Under the pieces are notes generated by a model, which was given only the letters and a program-made list of their open reading frames with translations, made no database searches and was not told where the DNA came from. DNA of 44,599 nt from positions 1 through 44,599 of the forward strand of contig JAHHSR010000010.1 of the NCBI GenBank assembly GCA_020025075.1, given 5' to 3'. The DNA comes from Pectinatus sp. (GTDB taxonomy: Bacteria; Bacillota; Negativicutes; Selenomonadales; Selenomonadaceae). Shown here piece after piece: positions 25,561 to 34,507 of this stretch. Made by a program: the position numbers and the translations under genes. Position 1 is the stretch's first letter, and every line of letters begins with the position of its first letter.

Positions 25561-26155
25561 TTTCTGCTTCCCTCAATTTCTTTTTTTTGTTGCGGCGTGG
25601 ATTATACTTATTCATCGCTTGGTCAGGCGACTGCTCGACTATGCAATGCAGTGCAGGCAAAAGATATTCAATAGCCGCATCGACCTGCTCCTTATGAAGC
25701 GGCAAAAAGCGCGACAGGACATGCGCATTGACCATCTGACCGGCAAGCGGCCGGCCAATGCCAATGCGGACATGGACAAAGGCATCGCTGCCAACGCATT
25801 TTATTATTGATTTGATACCATTATGCCCACCGGAACTCCCCTTCGTGCGAATGCGCACAAGACCGGGCGGCAAATCCATATCATCGTAAATGACCGTGAG
25901 ATTTTGGGGCGCCTCTTTATACCAGTTGAGCGCCGGAGCGATGGCCTCGCCACTATTATTCATATATGTCTGCGGCTTCATGAGCAACACCTTTTCACCG
26001 CCCATGAGTACCTGCGCTACCTGAGCATTGAATTTTTCCTGCCAATTGGTCACGCCAAGGCTTTTAGCTAAAGCATCAATGCACATAAAGCCAGCATTGT
26101 GTTTTGTCTGACTGTATTCAGGCGTTGGGTTGCCAAGACCTGCAATTATTTTCAT
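25553..26155 (-). CDS. pth: Peptidyl-tRNA hydrolase
   Basis: Pth (200 aa) releases tRNA from peptidyl-tRNAs that fall off ribosomes. Diagnostic residues are the N-terminal GLGNPTPEYSQTKHNAGF (catalytic His in KHNAG), KPQTYMNNSG, YDDMDLPPG and GSSGGHNGIKSI. The C-terminal tail is basic (RRNKKKK) and slightly longer than usual. It lies between a PAP2 gene and the radical SAM gene. Confidence 0.96.
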   Translation of the reverse strand: MKIIAGLGNPTPEYSQTKHNAGFMCIDALAKSLGVTNWQEKFNAQVAQVLMGGEKVLLMKPQTYMNNSGEAIAPALNWYKEAPQNLTVIYDDMDLPPGLVRIRTKGSSGGHNGIKSIIKCVGSDAFVHVRIGIGRPLAGQMVNAHVLSRFLPLHKEQVDAAIEYLLPALHCIVEQSPDQAMNKYNPRRNKKKKLREAENE

Positions 26156-26173
26156 GAAAATTAGTTCCTTTCC

Positions 26174-26746
26174 TTACCAAAAGCGGCTAAAAAGCTTTTT
26201 GTCAATCTGCTCATAAATGTCGAGGATGCCTTTTCTCCAATAGCGCCGGTAAATAAAGTCCATAATAAAGACGATGACATAAGCGCCAAGAACATCCGTA
26301 GGATAATGATGTCCTACATAGATGCGCGAAAAACCAATTAAAAGCGACAAAAGTGCTAAAAGTATGCCCACTTTCTTGCTATAAGCTCCATACCCCAAGG
26401 CAATGCTCATGCTTGCCGTCGCATGGTCGCTCGGGAAAGAAGAGTCAAGCGAATGCGGATAAAGAAGGTGGACATCATTGTAAACAAAAGGGCGCGGCGA
26501 GTAGTAAAACAGACCAATAGCAAAGCTTAACGCCAAATTGATAAAGCAAAAGGCGATGGCATTTACTGCTACTTTTCTATATCTAAAATCATGCCTGGAA
26601 AAGCCTCGCAAATAGGTGAGCACAATTCCAAGTACAAAGAGATATGGCAGATAATGCGAGCTGAAAACCATAAAAGAATCAAGCGCATGGCTTTGACCTG
26701 CCATGCCGTTTATCGCTTCAAACAGTCTTTCATTCCAATTCATCAA
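26174..26746 (-). CDS. PAP2 family phosphatase (possible undecaprenyl-PP phosphatase)
   Basis: A 190-aa membrane protein with about five to six helices and the three-part PAP2 active site: YYSPRPF, SFPSDHATASM (catalytic His) and SRIYVGHHYPTDVLGA. Members like BcrC dephosphorylate undecaprenyl pyrophosphate on the outer face of the membrane to recycle the wall lipid carrier; others act on different lipids. RBS AAAGGAGAA precedes the ATG. It starts only about 20 bp after the prs terminator, so it may depend on readthrough. Confidence 0.88.
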   Translation of the reverse strand: MMNWNERLFEAINGMAGQSHALDSFMVFSSHYLPYLFVLGIVLTYLRGFSRHDFRYRKVAVNAIAFCFINLALSFAIGLFYYSPRPFVYNDVHLLYPHSLDSSFPSDHATASMSIALGYGAYSKKVGILLALLSLLIGFSRIYVGHHYPTDVLGAYVIVFIMDFIYRRYWRKGILDIYEQIDKKLFSRFW

Positions 26747-26757
26747 ATTTCTCCTTT

Positions 26758-26791
26758 AAAACAAAGAGCCGCCCGGTTTTCCAGACGGCTC
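26758..26791 (-). terminator. Terminator after prs
   Basis: An 11-bp stem GAGCCG.../...CGGCTC with a 4-nt loop and TTTGTTTT tail (minus strand), 19 bp after the prs stop codon. Confidence 0.85.
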
Positions 26792-26809
26792 CCGCTAAAA
26801 TTCTATATT

Positions 26810-27778
26810 TTAGACCTTGGTCACAGTAGCATCTTCTATGTCAAACATTTTGCTTATGGATTCTTGCGTATAAATGCGCGTTATCGCTTCACCGATAGCA
26901 GGCGCCATTGAAAGCGACACGACTTTCGAGGAGTGCTTTTCCTTGGGCAGGGCAATCGTATTGGTCAAGATGAGCTCATTAATCGGCGAATCGTCAATTC
27001 TCTGGATAGCAGGGTCGCTCAAAATGCCATGCGTGCAGCAAGCATAGATGGCTTTGACGCCGCGTTCTTTAAGGGCACGAGCACCTTCACACAAAGAGCC
27101 AGCCGTATCAACGATATCATCAATAATAACGGCCGTCTTGCCTTGTACATTGCCAATAAGATTCATGACTTCCGCCTGACCAGGTGCGGGGCGGCGCTTT
27201 TCGATAATGGCAATTGGCGCATTGAGACGGTCGGCAAGATTTCTTGCACGGGTCACGCCACCTAAATCTGGCGAGACAACGACGATATCGGATAGATTCT
27301 TCTTTTTGATGTATTTTGCCAATACCGGTGCTGCTGCCAAATGGTCGACAGGGATATCAAAAAAGCCCTGAATTTGACCGGCATGGAGGTCAACGGTTAC
27401 AACGCGATTAACGCCTGCCGTGGTCATGAGATTGGCAACGAGTTTAGCTGAAATGGGTTCGCGGCCGCGCGTCTTTCTGTCCTGACGAGCATAAGCATAA
27501 TAGGGAACAACTGCCGTAATATTGCGAGCCGAAGCGCGTTTGCATGCGTCGACCATGATGAGTAATTCCATGAGATTATCATTGACGGGATGGCTGGTTG
27601 GCTGAATGATGAAAACATCCTTGCCACGGATGCTTTCGCTAATCATGACTTGTGTTTCGCCATTGTTAAAATGACCGACAAAGGCATGGCAAAGCTCGAC
27701 ACCTATATAGTCCACTACTTCCTGCGCCAGTTGAGGGTTGGCATTCCCTGTTAGGATACATAATCTCTTTGTGTCCAA
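26810..27778 (-). CDS. prs: Ribose-phosphate pyrophosphokinase
   Basis: Makes PRPP from ribose 5-phosphate and ATP for purine, pyrimidine, His and Trp synthesis. Family motifs include FNNGETQVMISESIRGKDVFIIQ, DLHAGQIQGFFDIPVDHL, VVSPDLGGVTRAR and the PRPP loop VIIDDIVDTAGS. I propose TTG at 27778 because GCAGGAGG lies 11 nt upstream and the homologous region starts right after it. The in-frame ATG at 27799 (7 residues longer) would have its RBS inside the gene. The protein is then 322 aa. Confidence 0.93.
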   Translation of the reverse strand: MDTKRLCILTGNANPQLAQEVVDYIGVELCHAFVGHFNNGETQVMISESIRGKDVFIIQPTSHPVNDNLMELLIMVDACKRASARNITAVVPYYAYARQDRKTRGREPISAKLVANLMTTAGVNRVVTVDLHAGQIQGFFDIPVDHLAAAPVLAKYIKKKNLSDIVVVSPDLGGVTRARNLADRLNAPIAIIEKRRPAPGQAEVMNLIGNVQGKTAVIIDDIVDTAGSLCEGARALKERGVKAIYACCTHGILSDPAIQRIDDSPINELILTNTIALPKEKHSSKVVSLSMAPAIGEAITRIYTQESISKMFDIEDATVTKV

Positions 27779-27852
27779 AATATTAAAATCCTCCTGCATA
27801 AAGCATATTTTTTCAGCCTGTCCTTTTATCAGGACTTCCCAAAGGGCTAGCG

Positions 27853-27867
27853 CCGCGGGCACCGCGG
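27853..27867 (-). other. GC-rich hairpin in the glmU-prs gap
   Basis: Two CCGCGG palindromes 3 nt apart form a 6-bp stem, flanked on the minus strand by GGGTATTTGCCC upstream and GTCCT/AGGAC downstream. The whole 139-bp gap looks structured, but no T-run follows and no known riboswitch core was recognised. Confidence 0.4.
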
Positions 27868-27917
27868 TTCTCTATATCAAGGCAGCTGGGCAAATACCCG
27901 CCGTCATCTAAATGGCT

Positions 27918-29291
27918 CTATTTTCTCTTATCCTGCCAATGTTCTATATTGGTCTGACGGCTGCGCGCCACAGCAAGTTGCCCTGCCGGGACATCTTTAG
28001 TAATTGTGGAGCCGGCACCGATATAGGCATCATCTTCAATTTTTACAGGTGCGACAAGGTTGGAATTGCAGCCGACAAAGGCCCTATCACCTATCGTCGT
28101 GCGATGTTTGGTCTTGCCATCATAATTTACCGTAATCGTGCCACAGCCCATATTGACACCAGCACCAATATCGCTATCGCCAATATAACTCAAGTGCGGC
28201 AGCTTAGTACCTTCACCGACGTTAGAATTTTTGACCTCTACGAAATTGCCGATATGAACACCAACAGCAATTTTCGTATTGGGACGCAAATGAACGTAAG
28301 GGCCAATCGTCGCTTTGGCAGCGATGACGCTATCTTCTCCATCCGTGAATGAAAGAACGCTGCCGTCTCCTACCTGAACGTCAATAAGGCGCGTGCACGG
28401 TCCAATCTTGCAGCCGGCACCGATTACGCTTTTGCCGCTAATAAAGGTAGACGGATATAAAACCGTATCCGGACCTATCTCAACATCAGCATCGACATAC
28501 GTTGTAAGCGGGTCGATAATCGTTACGCCATTTTCCATAAGTTCTTCATTTTTGCGCTTGTGCAAAATAGCTTCTGCAACAGAAAGCTGCGTGCGGGAAT
28601 TGATGCCGAGTGTTTCTTCGTAATCATCAACCACGACAGCAGTTATCTTTTTGCCCGCCTTGCGCAAAATTGCCAAAACATCCGGCAGATAATATTCTTT
28701 TTGCGCATTATCATGGCCTACTTCCTTCAAAGCTGCAAAGAGCGATTTAGCTTCAAAGCAATAAATGCCCGTATTAATTTCCGTTACAGAACGCTCTGCA
28801 ATCGTTGCATCCTTGTGCTCAACTATCTTTTCCACACTGCCATCAAGACCGCGAATGACTCGGCCATAACCAGCGGGATTAGGCATGATGGTCGTCAAAA
28901 CAGAGGCTTCTGCCTTTTCTTTTTTATGTACTTCAAAGAAGTTTTTCAGAACCTTTGCGGTCAAGAGCGGCGTATCACCGCAAAGTACCATCACCGTATC
29001 TTCATCTTGAACAAAAGGCTGTGCCTGCAAGACGGCATGTCCTGTGCCAAGCTGTTCTTCTTGAACTACAATTTGCGTTTCATCGCTGATTGCATTTTTC
29101 ACTGCTTCACGGCCAAAGCCAACTACCACGATATTCTTAGCAGAACCCGCTTTAGTGGCCGCATCAATGACGTGCTGCAGCATGGGTTTGCCGCCGACAC
29201 AATGCAAAACCTTAGGTTTGGCAGACTTCATCCGCGTCCCCTTGCCCGCTGCCAAAATTATGGTCAAAAATTGCTCATTACTCAATCTCAA
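27918..29291 (-). CDS. glmU: Bifunctional N-acetylglucosamine-1-phosphate uridyltransferase / glucosamine-1-phosphate acetyltransferase
   Basis: A 457-aa two-domain enzyme making UDP-GlcNAc for peptidoglycan. The N-terminal pyrophosphorylase domain has LAAGKGTRMKSAKPKVLH and VLCGDTPLL. The C-terminal left-handed beta helix (about 250-457) shows hexapeptide repeats, LRPNTKIA, GNFVEVKNS and LSYIGDSDIGAGVNMGCGTITVNYDGK. Length and order are standard. The gene follows the GntR gene by 11 bp and is followed by prs, the conserved glmU-prs pair of Bacillus. Confidence 0.97.
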   Translation of the reverse strand: MRLSNEQFLTIILAAGKGTRMKSAKPKVLHCVGGKPMLQHVIDAATKAGSAKNIVVVGFGREAVKNAISDETQIVVQEEQLGTGHAVLQAQPFVQDEDTVMVLCGDTPLLTAKVLKNFFEVHKKEKAEASVLTTIMPNPAGYGRVIRGLDGSVEKIVEHKDATIAERSVTEINTGIYCFEAKSLFAALKEVGHDNAQKEYYLPDVLAILRKAGKKITAVVVDDYEETLGINSRTQLSVAEAILHKRKNEELMENGVTIIDPLTTYVDADVEIGPDTVLYPSTFISGKSVIGAGCKIGPCTRLIDVQVGDGSVLSFTDGEDSVIAAKATIGPYVHLRPNTKIAVGVHIGNFVEVKNSNVGEGTKLPHLSYIGDSDIGAGVNMGCGTITVNYDGKTKHRTTIGDRAFVGCNSNLVAPVKIEDDAYIGAGSTITKDVPAGQLAVARSRQTNIEHWQDKRK

Positions 29292-29302
29292 CTATCCCTT
29301 TC

Positions 29303-29986
29303 TTATTTTAAATTTATATCTTTTATACTTTTCAAAAAAGTCTGTTCTGATTTTTCAATATGCTCCTCTGCCACGCGCTGGGCATCAGAAGTATTGCCAC
29401 GTGCTATGGCATCGACAATGCGGCGATGTTCCTCAAGCGTCTCACGCAGGCGTCCTGGATAGGACATTGATTTTGTGCGAAAGCGCGTTAGTTGCTCGCG
29501 CAAGTTAAAAATTATTCCCACCAAGCGATTATTGCGGCTCGCCTTATAAAGAAGGTCATGAAATTTCGTATCATATTTTACTATTTTATTAATGTCATCT
29601 AACTCTATGTATTTTTCAATTTCCAAGAGGAGCCTATGCAATTCATGCAGCTCATCTTCCGATATGCGCTCTGCCGCAAGGCGGCTAGCCAAAGAATCAA
29701 GCGCTGAACGAATTTCAAAGACTTCATAAACATCGTGAATGGAAACATCGGCGACATAGGTGCCGCGCCGCGGAATCATCATCACATAGCCTTCTAACTC
29801 CAGCTTGCGAATTGCCTCCCGCACCGGCGTGCGGCTTACGCCGAGTTCATTGGCGATATTTATCTCCATAAGGCGTTCACCGGGCTTTAAGACTCCCGTG
29901 CAAATGGCATTGCTAATCGTCTCAAAAACGACCTCTCGCAAAGGGCGATAGCTATCGTCTTTTATCGGACTTAGCTTTCCTTCCAT
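29303..29986 (-). CDS. GntR/FadR family transcriptional regulator (FCD domain)
   Basis: A 227-aa DNA-binding protein. The N-terminal winged helix has LKPGERLMEINIANELGVSRTPVREAIRKLELEGYV (about 35-70), and the C-terminal FCD ligand domain carries spaced Asp/His residues (KYDTKFHDLLY, EEHRRIVDAI) typical of metal-assisted carboxylate sensing. AGGGAGG sits 7 nt before the chosen ATG. It lies between ispE and glmU, where Bacillus has purR and spoVG instead. Target and ligand are unknown. Confidence 0.9.
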   Translation of the reverse strand: MEGKLSPIKDDSYRPLREVVFETISNAICTGVLKPGERLMEINIANELGVSRTPVREAIRKLELEGYVMMIPRRGTYVADVSIHDVYEVFEIRSALDSLASRLAAERISEDELHELHRLLLEIEKYIELDDINKIVKYDTKFHDLLYKASRNNRLVGIIFNLREQLTRFRTKSMSYPGRLRETLEEHRRIVDAIARGNTSDAQRVAEEHIEKSEQTFLKSIKDINLK

Positions 29987-29988
29987 CT

Positions 29989-30873
29989 TCAAGCCTCCCT
30001 TATTCGCTGTCCCGCCACTGGCCGTACGGAAAAAATTTGCGCTTCAGGGCAATGCTTCACCAATCGCTCTTTTACCAATTCTGCCCTTTCCAAATCACGA
30101 CAAAGCCCAAATAATGTCGTACCACTTCCTGACATTAGAGCATTCATCGCGCCGCAAGATATAATTCGCTTTTTATACTCTGCCAGCTGCGGATAAATTG
30201 AAAAGGCGGCCGCCTCCAGTGCATTGGATAAATTAGTGCCAATTGCCTCTATATTGCCTTCTTTAACAGCTTTTTGCATAAGAACATTATCAGGGTGAAT
30301 AATAGGCCTTTCATCACAGACCTTATAGACCTGCGCCGTGCTAATGCAAAAAGGCGGCTTTAAAAGCACAAAAGCACAGTCAGCTAAAGGCGTGAGAGGT
30401 TTTATCACCTCACCGCGACCGCTGGCAAAAGCTGTGCCGCCTTTTAGGCAAAATGGAATATCAGAGCCAATCTGAGCAGCGAGGCGCATCAAATCTTTTT
30501 CAGTTAGTGCTTCACCGTGCAGGATATTAAGTCCCTTTAAGACTGCCGCTGCATCAGAACTGCCACCAGCTAGGCCGGCTGCAATGGGAATATTCTTTTC
30601 GAGTCTTATCTGTACGCCCTTTTTCTTGCCAGTTTGATGAAGATAAAGGGCAGCTACTTTATAAACGAGGTTATCTTGCGGACGAGTGACGCCCTGCACC
30701 TCGGCATCCAATAAAATTTGCGGCTCATCTATCAGTTCTAGCGATATGCGGTCATATATGCCAACTGATTGCATAACCATCGCTACTTCATGATAGCCAT
30801 CAGGGCGACGCCCCAACACATCTATTGTCAAATTTATTTTTCCTGCCGTCTCTACAACGAGCACCTGCTTCAC
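29989..30873 (-). CDS. ispE: 4-diphosphocytidyl-2-C-methyl-D-erythritol kinase
   Basis: A GHMP kinase of the non-mevalonate isoprenoid pathway, phosphorylating the 2-position hydroxyl of CDP-ME. It has TAGKINLTIDVLGRRPDGYHEV at the N-terminus, the ATP loop IPIAAGLAGGSSDAAAVL and the C-terminal MSGSGTTLFG. The frame is open to 30963, but homology starts just after GTG at 30873, which has GAGG 8 nt upstream. The protein is 294 aa, normal for IspE. Gene order ispE-regulator-glmU-prs resembles other Firmicutes. Confidence 0.95.
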   Translation of the reverse strand: MKQVLVVETAGKINLTIDVLGRRPDGYHEVAMVMQSVGIYDRISLELIDEPQILLDAEVQGVTRPQDNLVYKVAALYLHQTGKKKGVQIRLEKNIPIAAGLAGGSSDAAAVLKGLNILHGEALTEKDLMRLAAQIGSDIPFCLKGGTAFASGRGEVIKPLTPLADCAFVLLKPPFCISTAQVYKVCDERPIIHPDNVLMQKAVKEGNIEAIGTNLSNALEAAAFSIYPQLAEYKKRIISCGAMNALMSGSGTTLFGLCRDLERAELVKERLVKHCPEAQIFSVRPVAGQRIREA

Positions 30874-30996
30874 ACACCTGTCCTCATATTCTCGCAGCAA
30901 AGCGCAAACCCGCACCTTGCCACCGTGAGATATTATATCACAAAAGGCTTTCCTGCGTCGCAATACATGCCATTTTATTATAAAGTTTCATTATAA

Positions 30997-31005
30997 ATTA
31001 TATCA
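30997..31005 (-). promoter_or_regulatory. Extended -10 promoter of the ispE unit
   Basis: The minus strand reads TGATATAAT, with two more TATAAT boxes at 30995-30990 and 30982-30977. The 349-bp gap up to copA otherwise holds only this promoter set and the copA promoter with its leader. Confidence 0.55.
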
Positions 31006-31084
31006 TACTTTATCTCATACGGCTAGAATATCGCCCCCACCACCCTTTTTAGTAGATGACAAAAGTTTTCGTACACCTTTTTTC

Positions 31085-31113
31085 TTGACAATGCCTTTAT
31101 TTGATTTCATAAT
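31085..31113 (+). promoter_or_regulatory. Promoter of the copper export genes
   Basis: TTGACA (31085-31090), a 17-bp spacer and CATAAT (31108-31113). A leader of about 110 nt follows with an imperfect inverted repeat (GAAAATA...ACCCT / AGGGTATTTTC, 31120-31176). No definite CopY box or CsoR site was recognised. Confidence 0.6.
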
Positions 31114-31231
31114 TATATCGAAAATATCCATTTTTACCCTAAAAAAGGTGATTTTGCTTATTTGAAGGGTATTTTCTTTTGTATTTTACTCGCAAAATTC
31201 TCCTACCAAAAACAGAAAGGGAGTGTGTCAC

Positions 31232-33460
31232 ATGGCAAAAAAAACCTTTTGCGTCACTGGCATGAGCTGCGCCGCCTGCGCTGCCCGCATTGAACGCGTT
31301 GCCAAAAAACTGCCTGGCGTGGCGAGCGCAGCCGTAAACTTAGCGGCCGAAACGCTTACCATCGAGGCCGAAAAAATTGACGAAAAGGAGCTCGCTGCCG
31401 TCGTAAAAAAAGCGGGCTATGAACTCTTACCAGAAGCTGCGGATGTCAGCAAGCAAAAAAAATCGAAAATGCGCTGGATAGGTATCCGCCTACTCATTTC
31501 AATCATCTTCGGCTTGCCCCTTTTATATGCTTCTATGGGCCATATGGCAAAATTTCCTTTGCCATCGTTTCTCGAACCTTCATTGGCGCCAAACAATTAT
31601 GTAATTTTCCTCTTTGTGCTCGTCGCGCCAATCGTCTTTGTCAACTTTAGTTTCTACACCAGCGGCTATAAAAACCTATTTAGCGGTTATCCTAATATGG
31701 ATTCTTTGGTCGCCGTAAGTACAACCGCCGCCTTGTTATATGGCATTTTTGCCGCTTGCCGCATCTTTGCTGGCGATATTTCTTACATTAACAATCTTTA
31801 CATCGATTCTGCGGGCATGATTTTGACACTCATCACAGTCGGCAAATACATTGAAGAGCGCGCTAAAGCAAAGACTTCAGGGGCGATGAAAGAGCTTTTA
31901 AACCTCGCACCGCCCACGGCCATAGTCCTTGACTCGGAAACGAGTGAAGAACATGAAGTCACCATTGATTCTGTCGCCGTAGGCGATACAATCATTATCA
32001 AGCCCGGACAAAAGCTCCCCGTTGACGGCAAGCTCATTGCCGGCAGCGGCTTCATCGACGAATCAATGCTCACTGGCGAGCCTTTGCCCGTCGATAAAAA
32101 AATTGGCGACAGCGTCTATGCGGCAACAATCAATGTCAACGGCAGCTTCCAATATAGGACCACGCATGTTGGCAATGATACAGCCTTAGCGCGCATTGTC
32201 CAGCTCGTCCAGCAGGCACAAGGTTCCAAGGCACCTATTGCCCGCCTTGCTGACAAGGCGGCTTCTATCTTCGTTCCCGTCGTGATGGGGCTTGCCGTTC
32301 TTGCAGCATTGCTTTGGTACTTTTTAGGTAATGCCTCACCTACATTTGCCCTCACGGTCTTCATTTCCGTTTTGGTCATCGCTTGTCCTTGCTCTTTGGG
32401 ACTTGCCACGCCGACTTCAATCATGGTGGCGATGGAGCAGGGCGCAAAATTTGGCATCTTGATTAAAAATGCCGAAGCGCTTGAACACGCTTGCCATATA
32501 GACACTGTTGTCCTCGATAAGACCGGTACCGTTACAACAGGAAAGCCAACTGTAACCTCTATTATACCGGAAGGACTAACAGAAGAAGTGCTGCTCTCTT
32601 TGGCGGCTAGCGCTGAAAAAAATTCCGACCACCCGCTCGCCTTAGCTGTTGTCGATGCGGCAAAAAAAGATGGCATTTCCCTGCAGCGCGTCTCTTCATT
32701 TCAATCTTCAACAGGCATGGGAATAGAAGCATTAATAAATAAGAGCATCGTGCGTGTCGGCAATCTCAAATGGATGACTGATAACGGCATAAAAATAAGC
32801 CCGGAACTGTCCTTGAAGGCTTCTATGGCTTCTGAACAAGGCAAAACTGCCGTCTATGTTTCAATAGCCGATTACTGCCATGGCATCATCATCATCGCTG
32901 ATGACATAAAATACGAAACAAAAGATGCTTTGCAAGAATTGGACGAACTCGATGTCCACACCGTAATGTTCACTGGCGATAACTCAAAGACAGCCAAATT
33001 TATCGCCAAAGAACTCGGCATTTCCGAATATAAGGCTGACCTTATGCCCGAAGATAAAAGCCGCGAAGTGGACCTCTTGCATACGCATGGCCTCACTGTC
33101 GCAATGGTTGGCGATGGCATCAATGACGCGCCGGCACTTGCCGCTGCTGATATAAGTATCGCCATTGGTTCTGGCACTGATATTGCCATGGAAACCTCTG
33201 ATATTATCCTCATCAATAGTGATTTACGCGATGTAGCCGGCGCCATTTCTTTGAGCCGCGCCACAATGCACAATATCAAGCAAAACCTCGTCTGGGCTTT
33301 TGCCTACAACATAATTGGCATCCCAATTGCTATGGGTGTCTTGCATTTGTTTGGCGGTCCTCTTTTAAATCCGATGATTGCTGCTGCAGCCATGAGCCTA
33401 AGCTCCATTTCGGTCGTTTCCAATGCTCTACGCTTGCGCAGCTTCAGTTTAAGGCGATAA
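31232..33460 (+). CDS. copA: Copper-translocating P1B-type ATPase
   Basis: A 742-aa heavy-metal ATPase that exports Cu(I). It has one N-terminal HMA domain with GMSCAAC (residues 11-17), eight predicted helices, the actuator TGEP, the metal-site CPC (ACPCSLGLATPTS), phosphorylation site DKTGT, SDHPLA, and hinge GDGINDAPAL. The last helix has MSLSSISVVSNALRLR, the MxxSS signature of Cu(I) pumps. The ATG at 31232 follows GGGAG by 8 nt; an upstream GTG (31223) adds three residues. It is followed by copZ. Confidence 0.96.
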   Translation: MAKKTFCVTGMSCAACAARIERVAKKLPGVASAAVNLAAETLTIEAEKIDEKELAAVVKKAGYELLPEAADVSKQKKSKMRWIGIRLLISIIFGLPLLYASMGHMAKFPLPSFLEPSLAPNNYVIFLFVLVAPIVFVNFSFYTSGYKNLFSGYPNMDSLVAVSTTAALLYGIFAACRIFAGDISYINNLYIDSAGMILTLITVGKYIEERAKAKTSGAMKELLNLAPPTAIVLDSETSEEHEVTIDSVAVGDTIIIKPGQKLPVDGKLIAGSGFIDESMLTGEPLPVDKKIGDSVYAATINVNGSFQYRTTHVGNDTALARIVQLVQQAQGSKAPIARLADKAASIFVPVVMGLAVLAALLWYFLGNASPTFALTVFISVLVIACPCSLGLATPTSIMVAMEQGAKFGILIKNAEALEHACHIDTVVLDKTGTVTTGKPTVTSIIPEGLTEEVLLSLAASAEKNSDHPLALAVVDAAKKDGISLQRVSSFQSSTGMGIEALINKSIVRVGNLKWMTDNGIKISPELSLKASMASEQGKTAVYVSIADYCHGIIIIADDIKYETKDALQELDELDVHTVMFTGDNSKTAKFIAKELGISEYKADLMPEDKSREVDLLHTHGLTVAMVGDGINDAPALAAADISIAIGSGTDIAMETSDIILINSDLRDVAGAISLSRATMHNIKQNLVWAFAYNIIGIPIAMGVLHLFGGPLLNPMIAAAAMSLSSISVVSNALRLRSFSLRR

Positions 33461-33476
33461 AAAAAGCAATACTTCC

Positions 33477-33516
33477 GCAGGCGCATTTTCTCTCCATTTT
33501 TGCTGCTTGCGCCTGC
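33477..33516 (+). other. Hairpin between copA and copZ
   Basis: An 8-bp perfect stem GCAGGCGC/GCGCCTGC with a 24-nt loop, followed by ATTTATATA. It is a weak terminator candidate or a processing element that could set the copA:copZ ratio. Confidence 0.45.
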
Positions 33517-33557
33517 ATTTATATACTACTATATGATTACTTAAGGAGGTCTTTACC

Positions 33558-33767
33558 ATGTTAAAAATCTTTATTGACGGCATGATGTGCGACCACTGCA
33601 CCAATCATGTTTCAGCGGCCCTTTCCGACCTTGAAGGAGTGAGCAAGGTAAAGGAAGTCAGCTTATCTGGCAAATATGCACTCATTGAAGGAGCACCCGA
33701 CGAGCAACAGATTCGCAATGCCATTGAGGACGAAGGCTATACCGTAACCAAAATCGAAAAATGCTAA
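33558..33767 (+). CDS. copZ: Copper chaperone CopZ-like HMA protein
   Basis: A 69-aa ferredoxin-fold metallochaperone with the Cu(I) motif GMMCDHC (residues 8-14) and the HMA pattern (HVSAALSDLEGVSKVKEVSL, IRNAIEDEGYTV). It would carry copper to CopA. RBS AAGGAGG lies 9 nt before the ATG. It ends in Lys-Cys, an extra C-terminal thiol. Its stop overlaps the start of the following exported protein (ATGCTAA, 7 nt). Confidence 0.93.
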   Translation: MLKIFIDGMMCDHCTNHVSAALSDLEGVSKVKEVSLSGKYALIEGAPDEQQIRNAIEDEGYTVTKIEKC

Positions 33768-34372
33768 AAAAACTTCTTCTACTCATCGCGCTTTTCTTTT
33801 TGGTCACTCCTTCTGCCATGGCGCAAATTCGCACGAGCGGCGTCTCCAATGTGGCGAGCAGCGAAAGTGCCTATACCCTTAACGGGAAATTTGATGCCAA
33901 GGGAAATCTTCTCCCCAGCAAAAAAGGTGAAAAAACTTCGGCACTGTTTTCCGTCTATGTGAAGTCGACGCGCTTTTACAACAAAAAGCTCACTAATTTT
34001 CGCCGTTTAGAAGAGCTCGCCATTACCTCCAATGCGAAGGCAATTGACTTGCTCTTCGATAAATCTTTGCCGCCACGCCTTGAATATCTAGATAAAACTG
34101 GCACTTGGCACAAGCTCACTGTCGGCAAAATAACCTATTGCGATGCCTACTTTATCTCCTTTAAAATCGATGCCAGCTACCTAAAGCCGCTAAAAGATGC
34201 CACTGCCTTGCGCATTGTCTTTCCCTATATCACAAATGGAACCAAAGAAACCGACAATCCTTATGGCATTTACCTAAAAAAAACGCTGCAAGACGATTCA
34301 AAAGTTGCCTATATCAGCTACCCTCTGCCACTTTCCTTGCGCGAGGAATGGCAACAGGTCCTAAATAGCTGA
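33761..34372 (+). CDS. Exported protein translationally coupled to copZ
   Basis: A 203-aa protein with a signal peptide (LKKLLLLIALFFLVTPSAMA) and a mature domain that looks beta-rich. No family is recognised. It holds a single cysteine (KITYCDAYF) and no Met/His-rich copper motif, so a copper role rests only on coupling to copZ. The start lies within the copZ stop region, and a strong terminator follows, so it is the last gene of the copper operon. Confidence 0.75.
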   Translation: MLKKLLLLIALFFLVTPSAMAQIRTSGVSNVASSESAYTLNGKFDAKGNLLPSKKGEKTSALFSVYVKSTRFYNKKLTNFRRLEELAITSNAKAIDLLFDKSLPPRLEYLDKTGTWHKLTVGKITYCDAYFISFKIDASYLKPLKDATALRIVFPYITNGTKETDNPYGIYLKKTLQDDSKVAYISYPLPLSLREEWQQVLNS

Positions 34373-34399
34373 ACTGCAGCTACATTGCAATAAAAGACA

Positions 34400-34438
34400 A
34401 GCCGCTGTATAATTTTTAAGACAGCGGCTTTTTTTATT
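34400..34438 (+). terminator. Terminator of the copper operon
   Basis: A 9-bp stem AGCCGCTGT/ACAGCGGCT (34400-34408 with 34421-34429) followed by TTTTTTTATT. Confidence 0.88.
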
Positions 34439-34507
34439 AAATTTAATCTTGTCCCAAAGGCAAGACAAAATATGCGTGGTTTTTATTTTGAAGAAAGGAA
34501 TGATAAC

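Noticed and set aside
28560..29462. 300-codon open frame on the plus strand
   Set aside because: It lies antisense to glmU and the GntR gene, has no RBS and its protein looks like nothing coherent; it is a shadow of the real genes.
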